Shown here: positions 1 to 9,993 of the stretch, in pieces | Layout: every line of letters begins with the position of its first letter | Position numbering within the stretch: the first letter of the stretch is position 1 | Assembly: GCA_027972325.1 (NCBI GenBank) | Contig: JAPMOS010000047.1 | Coordinates: 62,001-126,000, forward strand | Source: Paratrimastix pyriformis | Lineage: Eukaryota; Preaxostyla; Paratrimastigidae | Reading direction: 5' to 3' | DNA: 64,000 bases | Translations under genes and position numbers: made by a program | The notes under the pieces: generated by a model | What the model saw: only the letters and a program-made list of their open reading frames with translations | Databases searched by the model: none | Told to the model about the DNA's origin: nothing

Positions 1-1376
1 GTGTGCGGGCGAGTGTGGTGGTGTTGTGACAGAGGGGGGAAAAGGTATGACCTGTCTCCCCTCCACCTTTGCTCCTCAAATGGCAGGAAGAGCAAAGGTG
101 GTGTCGGCAGGCTCAGGGAGGTGGGTGAGACAGTGGGGCTGTAAGCCATGTGGTGCTCCACGCCACCAGGGAGGCGGGTGGGAGCTGGGGGGGAAGAAGA
201 AGAGTCTCGATTCTCGCTTCAGCCTCGGAGCCTCGGCGAACGGAAGAAGTCCACGACCTTCTCTCCCGGTTCCTTGACCAAGGACCAGAACCGGGGCACA
301 GGTGGTTTCGCGCCGATGCAAAGGCGTCCACCGTCGGTTTCGTCCTGAGTTTCCCACCGCCCTGAAGAGGGGCTGGAGCTGGTAATCTTCGGCGTCGACC
401 CACCGCGAGAGCCTGTCCGCTCTCACGTTGTCGGTGCCGTGAATGTGCTCTGTGGTGATGGTGATCCGGTGTGTCTAGCAGAACTCCCAGAGTTTTCTCA
501 ACCGGGTGTTGAGCTGCTGACTCTGTGACTTGAGTCTGCCGACTGACCACGACAGACGAATTGTCCGAGAACCAAAGTACGGACTTGCCCGTGACCTGTT
601 CCCGGAACAGGTGGAGTGACCTGATGCCCGCTTCCAATTCGAGCGGGTTTATCGAGCTGATGTCCTGCAGGTCCGTCACTCTCCACAACTCGTGTGCTGG
701 GATGCCCTGCTCGATGCTCTGTGCCGGAGTCCTCAGCACTGCCCCCCAGCCCATCTCGGCTGCATCCGTGGTCAGGATCAGCTCTGCTGGTGGGGTCCGA
801 AGTGGGGTGCTGGTGGGGTACTGTGCATGTTCCCACCACTCCAAGTCCCTGTGTGACTCCTCCGAAAGGGCCACCAGTGCGTGCCATCCCCCCTGCGCCT
901 TGATCGCCGTGGACAGGTCGATGTTCAGGTTGCGCAGGTACAAGCAGGCCGGGCGAATCGTCTCCTGCATGACGACATGAACCCGATCACCGCTGCCAAT
1001 GATTTGGCTTTGATGGTGGTGCACTGTTGGGTGTTGTGCGCCATCTCTCTCACCTTCTGTGCCTTCTCGGGTGGGAGTGAGAGTGTCATCGCTCGAGTGT
1101 CGAGGACAAACCCCAGGAACTCCAGCATTTGAACTGGTTCCACTTGGGTTTTGTCCCAGCTGATCTCGAACCCGAGTGAGAGGAGATGACGAAGGAGTGC
1201 CAGTGTATGCAGCTTGGTCTCCTGTGGGGACCTGCCCAACACCAGGAGGTCGTCGATGTAGTGGACTACCAAGATGCCGTGTCTTCGGGCTTCCTTGATT
1301 GCCACTCTCATGGTCTTCGTAAAGATTCTGGGAGCCACATTCAGGCCGAATGGGAGGGCTTGGAAGCGATATTCCG
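1..1376 (-). mobile_element. DIRS-type retroelement fragment (family DIRS-a)
   Basis: This is a minus-strand piece of the tyrosine-recombinase retrotransposon family found again at 12753-18282 and 31966-49505. Reading right to left it shows a reverse-transcriptase palm with a YIDD box (near 1255), an RNase H region (TTDAAEMGW, near 770), a piece of the methyltransferase-like domain (about 260-350) and the internal complementary region (about 195-245). The piece runs off the left window edge. Its right end abuts a LINE piece at 1375-1377 with no terminal repeat. It is a broken fossil with several breaks, but similarity to the other two copies is high, so it is probably not very old. Confidence 0.8.
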
Positions 1377-1481
1377 ATTAGCTTCACAGCATCCGCCCCT
1401 TTCCATCTCTCCCCCACACATCCCGCCATCCCTGGGCACTCAAACACCAAGTGGTTCGTGTGGTCCCTCACCCCACCAACA
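1375..1481 (-). pseudogene. LINE-A piece 4: C-terminal zinc-finger region
   Basis: The translation resembles the end of the LINE protein, with the His-Cys part of the finger (HLVFECP) followed by GERWKGADAVKLI. The intact copy near 61240-61340 reads HLVFECPSMMGSVAERW. The first finger cysteines lie on the far side of the 1.27 kb insertion (see 2763-3249). The piece stops at 1375, where DIRS-a sequence begins with a few bases of microhomology. Confidence 0.75.
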
Positions 1482-1600
1482 GTGTGTGTGTTGTGTGTGT
1501 TGTTGGATACTTGGAGAAACCCGGGGTCCCCGCCCAACACCCCCTGTATTGATCAGCTCATAACGGGGGGTGCATCCCACCGAAGTGGGGGGGTAACATG
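1482..1600 (-). promoter_or_regulatory. Element C 3' tail: CATGTTACC box, TTCG hairpin, AAGTATC, (CA/CAA)n
   Basis: On the minus strand CATGTTACC (about 1593-1600) is followed by a hairpin with stem CCCAC/GTGGG and loop TTCG (1576-1589). About 60 bases later come AAGTATC and CA/CAA repeats down to 1482. The box order matches the LINE tail at 20520-20598 while the stem bases differ. It is probably the signal recognised by the LINE RT. Confidence 0.7.
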
Positions 1601-1962
1601 CGATAAACCACCAACCAACATGGACGACGCACTCGTCCACTGAAGACCAGCAGCAGACGCATGGAATGGAAGGAGCGGACAGGAGAGAGAGAACACGCAG
1701 AACCCCGCATCCATGAAACAAAAGAACGAAAAGACATTATTTTAAAAAGGCCTGAACGGGGGAGGTTTACTCCCGACATACCATCGTGCGTGGGTGTAGC
1801 ACACATAGACAGTGCTCGCGCGCAACCACGAGAAGTCTCTCACCGCCGGTCCATCCGGGGTTGGAAAGGAGAACGCCCAGCACGCACCACACGGACGCCA
1901 AGATCGGCACACGAGATTGGGGAGGCAGAGGAAGAGGAGGAGCAGATGGACGTGAAGGAGGG

Positions 1963-2694
1963 TCAGAAGGGCAAGAAGTGGGGGAGGTGGTGGAGGGGCG
2001 CCAGAACACTCGACTTGGCCGCAGCCGGCTTGGTTGGAGCGGGCGGCCCGCGCAAACGGCCCCTTGATCGCCTTCCATCCCGCCTGGGCGAGACCCAAGG
2101 CGGACTGCAGGAGCGGCTTCCCCTGCTCAGTCTGGACCGGACCGGGGGCCGGCACCGAGGCGGCAGGGGGGGCGGAGGCAGGGCGGCGTCACCTCCCGGG
2201 CAGGCGGGGAGGCAGGCAACTTCCGTGTGGAGGTCGCCTCCGTGCGCGCAGCCTTCTTGGCCGAGGGCGAGGCGAACCCCCTTGCATCCGCGTGCTTCGG
2301 TGAGCGTGAACGGACGCGGAACGGGGAGTCTTGTTGCACCTCGTCGCCGATGAATCAGATGATGAGTGAGACCGGGAATGGACACGTCCCGGTCCCCCAC
2401 CACGTTGATGGGTACGCGTAGGAAAACATTCTGCAGCGATTCAATGATGCCCTTCAACAAGGTACTCGAAGGAAGCGCTCCAGAAGAGAAACCCAAATGC
2501 CCAAAGAGTTTGCAAAATTCATCCAGCATCGAATTCTTGAAAGTAGAAATGTGGTCAAGGTCGTGGAAGACCAGATCATCTTCCTCGGCGCGATTGAAAA
2601 ATTCAAGAAACACTTCGCGCTTGCCACATTGTGCGTGCTCTTTTAGAAAATGAACTTGAAAGTCACTAAGATGATTCTCCTCGGCAATATGCAT
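1963..2694 (-). CDS. Unknown protein of element C (retroposon protein family X)
   Basis: About 243 residues. I chose the ATG at 2694 because the upstream ATG lies in the target-site duplication. Residues 1-100 (MHIAEENHLSD, then DLDHISTFKN, CKLFGHLG, STLLKGIIESL) align by eye with the proteins at 8894-9802 and 51695-52350. Shared features are an acidic N-terminus, L-x-x-LFG, and a hydrophobic helix containing LL-x-x-I. The rest is Pro/Arg/Ser-rich. An overlapping frame (2127-2339) also looks coding in that tail, so the end may be frame-shifted. I do not recognise the family. It could be an RNA-binding or coat-like partner for LINE-driven copying, but nothing here proves that. Confidence 0.6.
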   Translation of the reverse strand: MHIAEENHLSDFQVHFLKEHAQCGKREVFLEFFNRAEEDDLVFHDLDHISTFKNSMLDEFCKLFGHLGFSSGALPSSTLLKGIIESLQNVFLRVPINVVGDRDVSIPGLTHHLIHRRRGATRLPVPRPFTLTEARGCKGVRLALGQEGCAHGGDLHTEVACLPACPGGDAALPPPPLPPRCRPPVRSRLSRGSRSCSPPWVSPRRDGRRSRGRLRGPPAPTKPAAAKSSVLAPLHHLPHFLPF

Positions 2695-2762
2695 GCACGA
2701 GGGAACAGAGCACGCAATTTGAATGTGCTGATCGGCTAGAACCCCGGGAGAACACACCAACA

Positions 2763-3249
2763 CTTCCCATCCCCCTCCCCGTTGATGTAGAACCGGATGT
2801 TGGCCGTGATATACCGCTGCAGTATTGCCATCATCGCCAGCTTCCCGGACATGTCACACCTCATCGTTTGCACGTTGATCCCTCCGTTGCCACTCTCTGC
2901 GTTAATTAACACAATCTCGTTTTTCTTTTGACGAGCCGCCCTCCACATGCGACTTTTCCTCCCCCATTCCTTCATCACCTCTCTGAAGTCTGTCTCCACC
3001 TCCTTCCCGTCACTTCTCCGCACCAGCTTGAATCCCCATCCTTTCTCTTCGGGCACCACGCTCGGCTCCATCTTTATGCTCCGTCCCGCAATCTTGTCTG
3101 CCAATCTGTTCCCCTCCGCATCCAGCGACGCACTAGTTTCCTGATGTCCCTTAACCCAGACCAGTCGTATCTCTCCACGATGCTCCTTCACAATCCGCAG
3201 CCCCCTCCGCAGCAGTCCCTCCGCCTTCGATTCTATCAGATCCGTTGGT
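2763..3249 (-). pseudogene. LINE-A piece 3: RNase H C-terminal half and start of zinc finger
   Basis: Minus-strand translation gives the RNase H end with WVKGHQET and AEGNRLADK (catalytic His and last Asp), then a linker, then AMMAILQRYITANIRFYING and the first finger cysteines (GKCWC). The uninterrupted copy at 61330-61863 has the same order. The piece is cut on the left by element C and on the right by the 8.5 kb element starting at 3250. Confidence 0.85.
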
Positions 3250-3296
3250 TCTCCTTCACGAGTTCGGAGAACGAGGGACAGCCTTCGTGGGATAGC

Positions 3297-3425
3297 CCCA
3301 AACAAACCCAAACCAAGAAAGAGTGAACACTTGCACAGCAAGCACGCAAAACGGCACTGACATCCAAAAATTTTATCAAAAGAATTTGACATGTCATGTC
3401 AGTGCCGGCAGTCGACTCGTCCTTT
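3297..3425 (+). repeat. Left inverted terminal repeat of element E
   Basis: Matches the reverse complement of 11550-11678 base for base as far as I can read. It contains a 12 bp inner palindrome, CGGCACTGACAT ... ATGTCAGTGCCG, around an A/T-rich centre. This resembles the ITR core of DIRS-a (GGCACTGACC ... GTCAGCTGAC). Confidence 0.85.
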
Positions 3426-4970
3426 GCGCACTAAGCAAATCGCAACGCAATCCTTTATCCCGGAGTTCTCCATTTTCTCGGTCCTCTCGGACTCATTTTT
3501 CATAGCTTATTGGGAACTCTGAAGTCAAAGAAAACTGCATCATCATTGTCCACGGGAGCGGGGTTTGAATGATCGACCTCATCTGTTTTGACAATGTCGC
3601 TTTCAAGCTTCAACGAGCTCTGGAAAAGATCTGCGCTCTTCTTGGGAACGGTGGGCGGTGCCCTTTGGCTCACGCGCACTCGCTTCCGCGCCACTTCGGT
3701 GGTGCATTATCGCGACCTCCCGCTCATGTATCGGTTGGCACTCGGGGTTTCTTCGGGGTCCCCCCCGTAGTTATTATCCTCGTGCTTTTTCGTCGTTTGC
3801 CGGCTGAAACGGACTTGTGACCCGCTGGGTCTTGTGAGGTGATTGGAGAATGATCGGAGGCCCTGGCCTCCCACCAACCCTCTCGGGTCTGTGTTGATCC
3901 CTGGTATTTGCTCTTCCAGAAGAGACAGACGTGAAAAACTCTGTTCCTTGTTCTCAAATGAACGAAAACAAACAAAACCAGCACGAAGAAAGAACAAACA
4001 TTACCGTTTTTATACAGACTGCTTGCAGCTTTGAACGTGCTGGTTTGAACTTGGGTCCTCATTTCACACCCGAGGACACGTCTGGTGAAATGCAGTACTG
4101 TGGCTGCAGTTTTGTATTCGATTTCTTCGAACGGCTGCTCGTTTTCACGGGCGCTTCACTCCAGCGCTGCATGCGAGAAATACTCATTGCGAGGGCTCCG
4201 ATGAGGCGTCTCTTTGAGGTCTTTGATTGGTTTACCACAAAGACGACACGTTCTGGCGTAGCGCAAGTCTGTTTGGATTTGCGTTCGCCCCTCATTTGGA
4301 CCTCATTTTGAGTCTCATTCTCTGGCAGTCCTTCACCCTTTCAACCAAACGCTTCGTCTTGTGTGAGCTGGACACTGTTATTTTAGTGCGGTCTTTCAAA
4401 GCGGGTTTGCCAAGCACTGCACTCATTCTCGGACGCTCGAAATGCTCATTCTTCTTTAGTTCCGCTTCTTTCGCCCAACTCCCCTTTTTCTTGGAAAACA
4501 TGCGGGTCCCCTCTTTTCGGCGGACTATTTTGCAAAGTCTGGGTCTTGGGTCTCGCTCATTCTGGAATGCTCTCGGCTTGAAGATGACTGAAAGAAAACT
4601 CCTGCGAGTCGGGTTCGAGGGCCCTCAATAAACGGCCGGGCCACTTGAAGAAGTTTGGTCAGTCCGCACTTCACTCATAATCTCGGAATGCTCATTCTCC
4701 GACAGCTCGAAGTTCTCTCCCGCACCCGTTCGGGCGCACCTTGGGCACTCATCGGCCATGAGCGGACGACAAAGTACCGTCGGTTCGCCTTCAGGTCATT
4801 CAACTGGAAATTCTCGCAAGGGGTACATTTTTAAACCACGGTGGAACTCGGACGTGGTCTGCACAAGAGGCGGGGCATCGCCACTCACCACTCAGTTTTT
4901 GCCTTCGGTCACTGTGTTCAGCCCGAAACGCGCGCCCCGGACCCACACGGATTTGCCAGGGGTCCGTCGG

Positions 4971-5084
4971 GCATGGCGCACCGCGGACATGGCGCACCGC
5001 GGGCATGACGCACCGCGGGCATGACGCACCGCGGGCATGACGCACCGCGGACATGACGCACCGCGGACATGACGCGCCGCGGGC
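4971..5084. repeat. 16 bp minisatellite, about seven units
   Basis: Units read CATGACGCACCGCGGG with A/G variation at the unit joint. They are perfectly periodic without spacers. Degenerate relatives (CATTGCGCCTCTCGGG) continue to about 5220. Confidence 0.85.
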
Positions 5085-7339
5085 AGCGCGCACCACCCTT
5101 CGGCGTGTGACTGACCAGGGGGTGGGGAAGTTCCGCACCTCGGGCATTGCGCCTCTCTGGCACTGCACCTGGCTCTGCATTGCATCTCTCGGTCATTGCG
5201 CCTCTCGGGCATTACGCCTCTGAAGGAGAATGAAACTCTGGATGATCTTCCGGGTGGCGCATTCCCTTGGCCCGGATATATTGGTCACTTTCGCGGGACA
5301 ACGCGCACTCGAGTCTGAGGAGAACACGTTGACCACCCTCACAGACTCGGAAGGCTTCTCTTCCGATCGCTCTGGCACAACCCGCCGGGTTCCCATCCCG
5401 GGTTTGAACTGCGTGATGGGTTGCTCAAGGCGCGCGGGACTTGCTTGCTCGGACTGGGACGCGTGGTCTTGGTGACAGACCACTCAGATACTGTGGAGAG
5501 GAGCCTCTGCAAGTCAGCACCTGGGCCACGGTCCGACAACATTTTTCAGCTCCACATCCGTTGACAGTTCAGGCTCATTACCAGGTGGCAAGTCGCGGGG
5601 CGGGAGCTTCCCCAGGCACCCACCAGGTTACGCTGAATGCGGTTATCTTCCTTTTGGACATGGCACACGGCTTGAACTCTCTCATTGACAATGTGCTCGT
5701 GCGTCATGCGCGCCGATTGCAAGCATGAGCGTCATGGGACGCCCGCCCTCGTCACATCGAGTTGGGGCGAGCTCAAAATTGGTATCACCGGTCATCGCCC
5801 AACAGCCGGAGTACTACTACACAGCCCCGTCGTGGGAGACCCGGAGGCACGGGACTCGCGCCCCATCGGGGACAGACTCACTCGCCCTGGAGGCCATGAG
5901 TGAAGGTCCCTGATTCAGCACAGTTCCTCAGCATTGATTGGGAACGCATGATGCCTCCGCCGGACGGGGAAGCATGCCCTCATGGGTTTCTTGAACAAGG
6001 GGCTCCTCACCCCCCCCCCCGAGTCCCCCAACGGTCCGGCAGCATTCTTCAGCTTCACATCAGCTAACAGTTGGGGCAATTACTACCAGGTTGTCAAGTC
6101 CCGGGGATGCACTTTCCCGCATTGTACCGTTCATGCGGAAGGGGTTCACTTCCTTTGACCATCGCGCACGGAGGGAGCGTCACAACCTCGCGACCCTGCA
6201 CATGGTGACCACCTTGGGTCGAGCTCACATTGGCCATCCAGTCTCCCCGGGCACCCCACAAACAGCCGTACCGGCCGAGAAATACCCGTCAACTTTCAGG
6301 CGCGACAGGGGGCCGACTGCCTTGGCAGCAGCAGAGGGAAAGTCCGTCGGAATGTTCTCTCTCCTTCCTCATTGTGTGACACACCAGTCGCAGCACCCAT
6401 GTGCACCTTCCTGTCCCGGCCCATCACTCCGTCTCATCCCATCCCCTGCTCCAAGGGGACATGATGGGGGGCTCCCGTCCCGGGAGGGCGAGCACCCTGT
6501 CTTGGACCCATCACGATCACTCCTGCTTGGGGTCACTCTGTCCATTCATAAACGAGACTGAGGGCTACTGTGCACTTGACCGCGGTGCCCACAGCGAGGT
6601 GGCATTCTTCCATCGAATTTCTGCTCCACTGGGAGCTGCCCGTAGTAGAGAGTTCACACCTCACACACGGACACTCATTACCAAGAGCATTTGGTTTGGC
6701 GAACATGTGCTTGTCTGCGCCCACACCGGGCACGGATGCTCACACAGACCACTCTCACTGGGTCAGAAACAACAACAGACTGCGAGACTATACCCGGGAG
6801 AAGACATGCTCTTCGGCGTCAGGAACAGGCGCTCATACTTATGCACCCACGGGTCTCACACACTGGGATCGAGGCACCAGCAAAGCTGGCGGTCAGGTCA
6901 GAAACAACTTTGGGACTTCGGCACTGCTAGGTGTAGAGAATGGAGATAGTTCACTGACCGCCAGCAAGCTTAATAGTTTTCACTTCTTTCCTCAGTGGGT
7001 GCTCGTCTGATATCATGTGCGCTGTCACACCCACACCTGAGGGTGGATCTGTGCTTGCCTATGACCGTCACCCCAATACTGGGACCTTGGCAGACTTGCA
7101 CCGCTGGCTTTCTCATGAGGGCGATCCGTTGTATATCCGAATGCCCTATGCCAATGGGTGTATATATCCACAGGGGTATGTTTACCCACTCATGCCTCCG
7201 CGGCCACAATGAAGGGCGGTGCCGCGAGTGTGTCTTTGCACTCATCAGCCAGTGCGTGTTCACGGGCACCCACACTGTTACCCGGTGGGGGTGTCCTTGA
7301 GGGCGGCCTTGCTGGCCTATGGTGCACTGCTGCACGGCA

Positions 7340-8110
7340 GCACCAAGAGTTGGTGCTTTTCTGGGGCGGGCTTGTGTGCTCATCATGTCCTTGGATCTGT
7401 CCTGGCAGACCATCGTCTGGGGCGGGCCTGAGTGCGCCCAGCATGCCCCCTGGATGCACTCTCACGCCAGTAGCATTATCACAGCACCATCACCACCACA
7501 CGCTCCATCAGTTTGACGTTTTCTCGGGGCGAAACCTGTGTGCGCATCGGGTCCTGGTACACCAGGACATCCGTTTGATGCGTCTGGGGCGGACCTGGGG
7601 TACACTCTCACACCAACAGCATCATCAGTACCACCAGTGCGGTGATTTTTCAGGGCGGGCCTGTGTGCTCATCATGCCCTTGGATGGGTCCTGGCACCAG
7701 GACATCTGTTTGAGGCGTCTGGGGGCGGACCTGAGTGTGCCCCCCATAAACCCTGGTGTGCACTCTCACACACCAACAGCATCATCAGTACCACCAGTGC
7801 AGTGATTTTCAGGGCGGGCCTGAGTGTGCCCACATGCCCCCTGGTGTTCTCACACCAGCAGCAGCATCACGCCGACACCATCACACAGCACCACTGGAGT
7901 GGTGTTTTTCAGGAGCGGGCCTGTGTGCTCATCATGCCCTTGAATGCGTCCTGGCATACCAGGACAGCTGCGTGATGCTTCTGGGGGCGGGCCTGTGTGC
8001 CCCACATGCCTCCTGGCGTTCACTCTCACACCAGCAGCGGCATCACACCAGCACCTTCAGATCGGAACCACCACACCAGCACCATCATCGTGGGGTTTTG
8101 CTCGGGGCGG
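7340..8110. repeat. Degenerate tandem repeat, units about 100-190 bp
   Basis: Five or six diverged units, each with a GGGGCGGGCCTGTGTGCTCATCATGCCC-like block split over about 30 bases, a TCCTGGCA/ACCAGGACA block, and a CTCTCACACCAGCAGCATCA-like end. Unit starts lie near 7351, 7520, 7647, 7804, 7903 and 8094. Unit lengths vary and there is no coding continuity. Confidence 0.65.
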
Positions 8111-8404
8111 TGTGAGGCTGTTCATGCCTGCATTCGCATCGACTGATGCCTTTTCCAGGCGGGCTGTGCCTCTCTGCCGGAAGCAACGGCAGCACTCGGC
8201 ACCTTTCGGGGCGACCCCGGCACATGCGGGGGACACTGTGGAGTGGGTATGTCTCACCTGTTTAATGCTCCTTCTGGTGTGCTGCCCTCCGGCACGCGCA
8301 CTCCCAACACCCGGATGGGCATGGGTAGAGTCGGCTCATCGGCCGAGAGGAGCTTGTTGTCGAGTTAAGAGGTGGGGAAAGCTATTCCTTTGGTATGGTG
8401 TTCA

Positions 8405-8511
8405 TTGTTGTTGTTGTGATACTATTTCGACTGCCAGTAACTGCGCGCAAAACACAGAAAACTGAAACAGAAGAAAATCCGTTCATCCGGTCGAAACCGG
8501 CGGGTAACATG
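8405..8511 (-). promoter_or_regulatory. Element A 3' tail: CATGTTACC box, TTCG hairpin, AGTATC, (CAA)n
   Basis: On the minus strand the box (8504-8511) is followed by the stem-loop 8487-8500 (CCGGT TTCG ACCGG). The sequence then runs to AGTATC and (CAA)n at 8405. Compared with the LINE tail and element C, the stem pairs have changed on both sides while the loop is constant. Confidence 0.75.
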
Positions 8512-8893
8512 CCGACCTACACCCCCTCAGGGGTAGGCGCACAGACGGCATGGCGGGAAAGAGAGAGACTGGAATGTCGCCAGGAAACAGAATCGTTCAA
8601 ACACTTGACAGCAAACAGAAGGAACATCAAAAGAAAGAACGGGGCAAGGGGGGGACAAAGGATCCAACACTGAGACACGGGACACGAGGAACAATGAAAG
8701 GGGGGCGAAGGAAGCAAAAGACAAGAACAGTTAGAACGAAAAATATTCCCGAACCCAGCCTGAGGGGGGGGCGGAACCCATCCACCATGACCTACCACCT
8801 CGGTAGGACAGGCGCACGGGCCCCTGAATCCACCACCCCACACACGTTGCTCCCTTCCCAAAGGCCCACGGTTGGCAACAGGCGAGAGAGAGG

Positions 8894-9802
8894 CTAATCT
8901 TCGGAGGCACGGCAGAAGCGGCATGGTCGGGCGTCGAGGTAGCACGAGCGGGCGCAGCAGGCACAGCAGACAAAGGGGACACACCAGCAGCAACAGAGGC
9001 AGCAACAGGGGCAACAACAGGGGGCAGCAACAGGGGCAGCAACAGGGGCAGCAACAGGTGCAGGTGCAGGTGCAGGTGCAGGTGCAGGTGCAGGTGCAGG
9101 TGCAGGTGCAGGTGCAGGCGCAGGCGCAAAAGCCGGAGCATGAGATGAAGTCGGAGCCGGAACAGGTGCCGGCTTGGCGAATGGGTTCGCCAAGGTGAGA
9201 GGTGCTCTTGGGGCAGCGGAAGAGGCAAATGGATTGCTCGAAGAAGGGGAACGGGCTCTCTCCTTCTTCCCCGCTGGACGATCGCCATCGATGATCGGGT
9301 GGCGAGTTCCACCTCCACCTCCAAGTTGCTTTGGACCACGGTATGTAGTCTCCCCAACAGATAGGAGGACTCGTTCTGGCGGTGTGCGGTGTTTGTCCAC
9401 AGACGAGCCGCGCGATGATTCTTGTGGCACGTGGCAGTCGAAAGTTCGCACATTCGATTGCTGGAACAATAAAGCCCCAAGAAGTTGGAAAATAAACTGG
9501 CTGATCGCTTCAGGCTGCTTCTTCGGATTGTCCTCCAGCAGCATGTGCACCGTGCGTTCGATGATCTCATAGCGTGGAGCACGGTGCTCATTGACGACCA
9601 ATGAACTGAAGAGCTTCATAAGCTCCAAACGCATCCAAGGAGAGAGCTTCAATGGAGCTGAAGAGGGGGACCACAGATGCCGACCCAACTCATCTTGAAG
9701 ATACTCTACCATAGGGTCGTCACGACTTTGGATCTCGGCGTGATCCATAATAAAGTTGGAATCGTCCTTACTGAGCTCGTCATGCTCAGTGGCGATCTCC
9801 AT
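8894..9802 (-). CDS. Unknown protein of element A (retroposon protein family X)
   Basis: 302 residues starting MEIATEHDELSKDDSNF. Residues 1-115 match the start of the protein at 51695 (MEI..E.D.L..D.SNF.M.H.EI...DDP), including a leucine-rich stretch with LMKLFS near residue 65. Around residues 160-215 both share QLGGG, a basic Ser/Lys patch and an NPF motif (SSSNPFASS, LANPFAKP), a known EH-domain ligand. The tail is an Ala-Pro repeat encoded by a hexanucleotide array, then Cys-rich residues that may be only repeat read-through. The family is not recognised. An open frame of this length over conserved blocks suggests the copy is young or recently functional. Confidence 0.7.
   Translation of the reverse strand: MEIATEHDELSKDDSNFIMDHAEIQSRDDPMVEYLQDELGRHLWSPSSAPLKLSPWMRLELMKLFSSLVVNEHRAPRYEIIERTVHMLLEDNPKKQPEAISQFIFQLLGALLFQQSNVRTFDCHVPQESSRGSSVDKHRTPPERVLLSVGETTYRGPKQLGGGGGTRHPIIDGDRPAGKKERARSPSSSNPFASSAAPRAPLTLANPFAKPAPVPAPTSSHAPAFAPAPAPAPAPAPAPAPAPAPAPAPVAAPVAAPVAAPCCCPCCCLCCCWCVPFVCCACCARSCYLDARPCRFCRASED
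9018..9127. repeat. Hexanucleotide (GCAGGT)n and 12 bp repeat in element A
   Basis: About 12 copies of GCAGGT at 9055-9127, preceded by about three copies of GGGGCAGCAACA (9018-9056). On the coding strand the hexamer encodes the Ala-Pro tail of the element A protein. Length differences here are expected between copies. Confidence 0.85.
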
Positions 9803-9873
9803 GGCCAGAAACGGGCAGAACGCGGAGCAAAGGGAACGTGCAACGCCGAGACTTCAACCGGGGGGAATTATGG

Positions 9874-9993
9874 TGTTCACTCTTTCTTGGTTTGGGTTTG
9901 TTTGGGGCTATCCCACGAAGGCTGTCCCTCGTTCTCCGAACTCGTGAAGGAGAATGGTGGGATAGCCGAGTATCTAAACAAACCCAAACCAAG
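9874..9993. repeat. Internal complementary region of element E
   Basis: 9874-9953 is the reverse complement of the left edge of element E. 9954-9993 is the reverse complement of its right edge, with no base between them. In DIRS-type elements this region lets the two termini be rebuilt from a circular intermediate. It looks like a small palindromic transposon because both edges share CTTGGTTTGGGTTTG. Confidence 0.75.

Larger units (their letters stand above)
1482..2754 (-). mobile_element. Element C: protein-coding retroposon with a LINE-like 3' end
   Basis: A 1273 bp insertion inside the LINE-A zinc-finger coding region, flanked by an exact 8 bp duplication CACCAACA at 1474-1481 and 2755-2762. 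The uninterrupted LINE-C carries CACCAACA once at this place. On the minus strand the element starts TGTGTTCTCCCGG, carries one ORF (1963-2694), and ends with CATGTTACC, a TTCG-capped hairpin, an AAGTATC box and a tail of CAA and CA repeats. This is the layout of the LINE 3' end. Insertion by target-primed reverse transcription using LINE proteins is the natural inference. The element codes for no RT of its own. Confidence 0.8.
3426..8393. other. Internal non-coding part of element E
   Basis: About 5 kb with no reading frame resembling a known protein. A short minus frame at 3500-3694 (64 residues, basic start MARKRVRVSQR, acidic end) has a protein-like composition, but I cannot support it as a gene. 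The stretch holds a 16 bp minisatellite (4971-5084) and degenerate longer tandem repeats (about 7340-8110). Otherwise I see only GC-rich, weakly repetitive sequence. Confidence 0.6.
8405..9868 (-). mobile_element. Element A: protein-coding retroposon with a LINE-like 3' end
   Basis: A 1464 bp insertion inside element E, flanked by an exact 11 bp duplication TATGGTGTTCA (8394-8404 and 9869-9879). The minus-strand 5' end is AATTCCCCCCGG and one ORF (8894-9802) follows. The 3' end has CATGTTACC, a hairpin CCGGT-TTCG-ACCGG, AGTATC and a (CAA)n tail. The layout matches element C and the LINE tail. The clean long duplication and 3' repeat tail indicate target-primed reverse transcription. It has no RT gene, so it must borrow one. 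Confidence 0.85.

Noticed and set aside
113-1540. A single 475-residue minus-strand gene
   Set aside because: The frame runs through two different elements (DIRS-a and LINE) and mixes their coding frames, so it is a chance fusion of open frames.
3297-3330. Telomere-like TTTGGG repeats at the ends of element E
   Set aside because: Only two or three imperfect units, identical in both termini and in the internal region. They are part of the element edge, not telomere.
4971-5084. Regular short repeats resembling a CRISPR array
   Set aside because: The 16 bp units are directly adjacent with no unique spacers. It is a minisatellite in eukaryotic DNA.
9874-9993. A small palindromic MITE, or the joint of an excised transposon circle
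   Set aside because: The two halves are exactly the complements of the outer edges of the surrounding 8.5 kb element, which is better explained as a DIRS internal complementary region.
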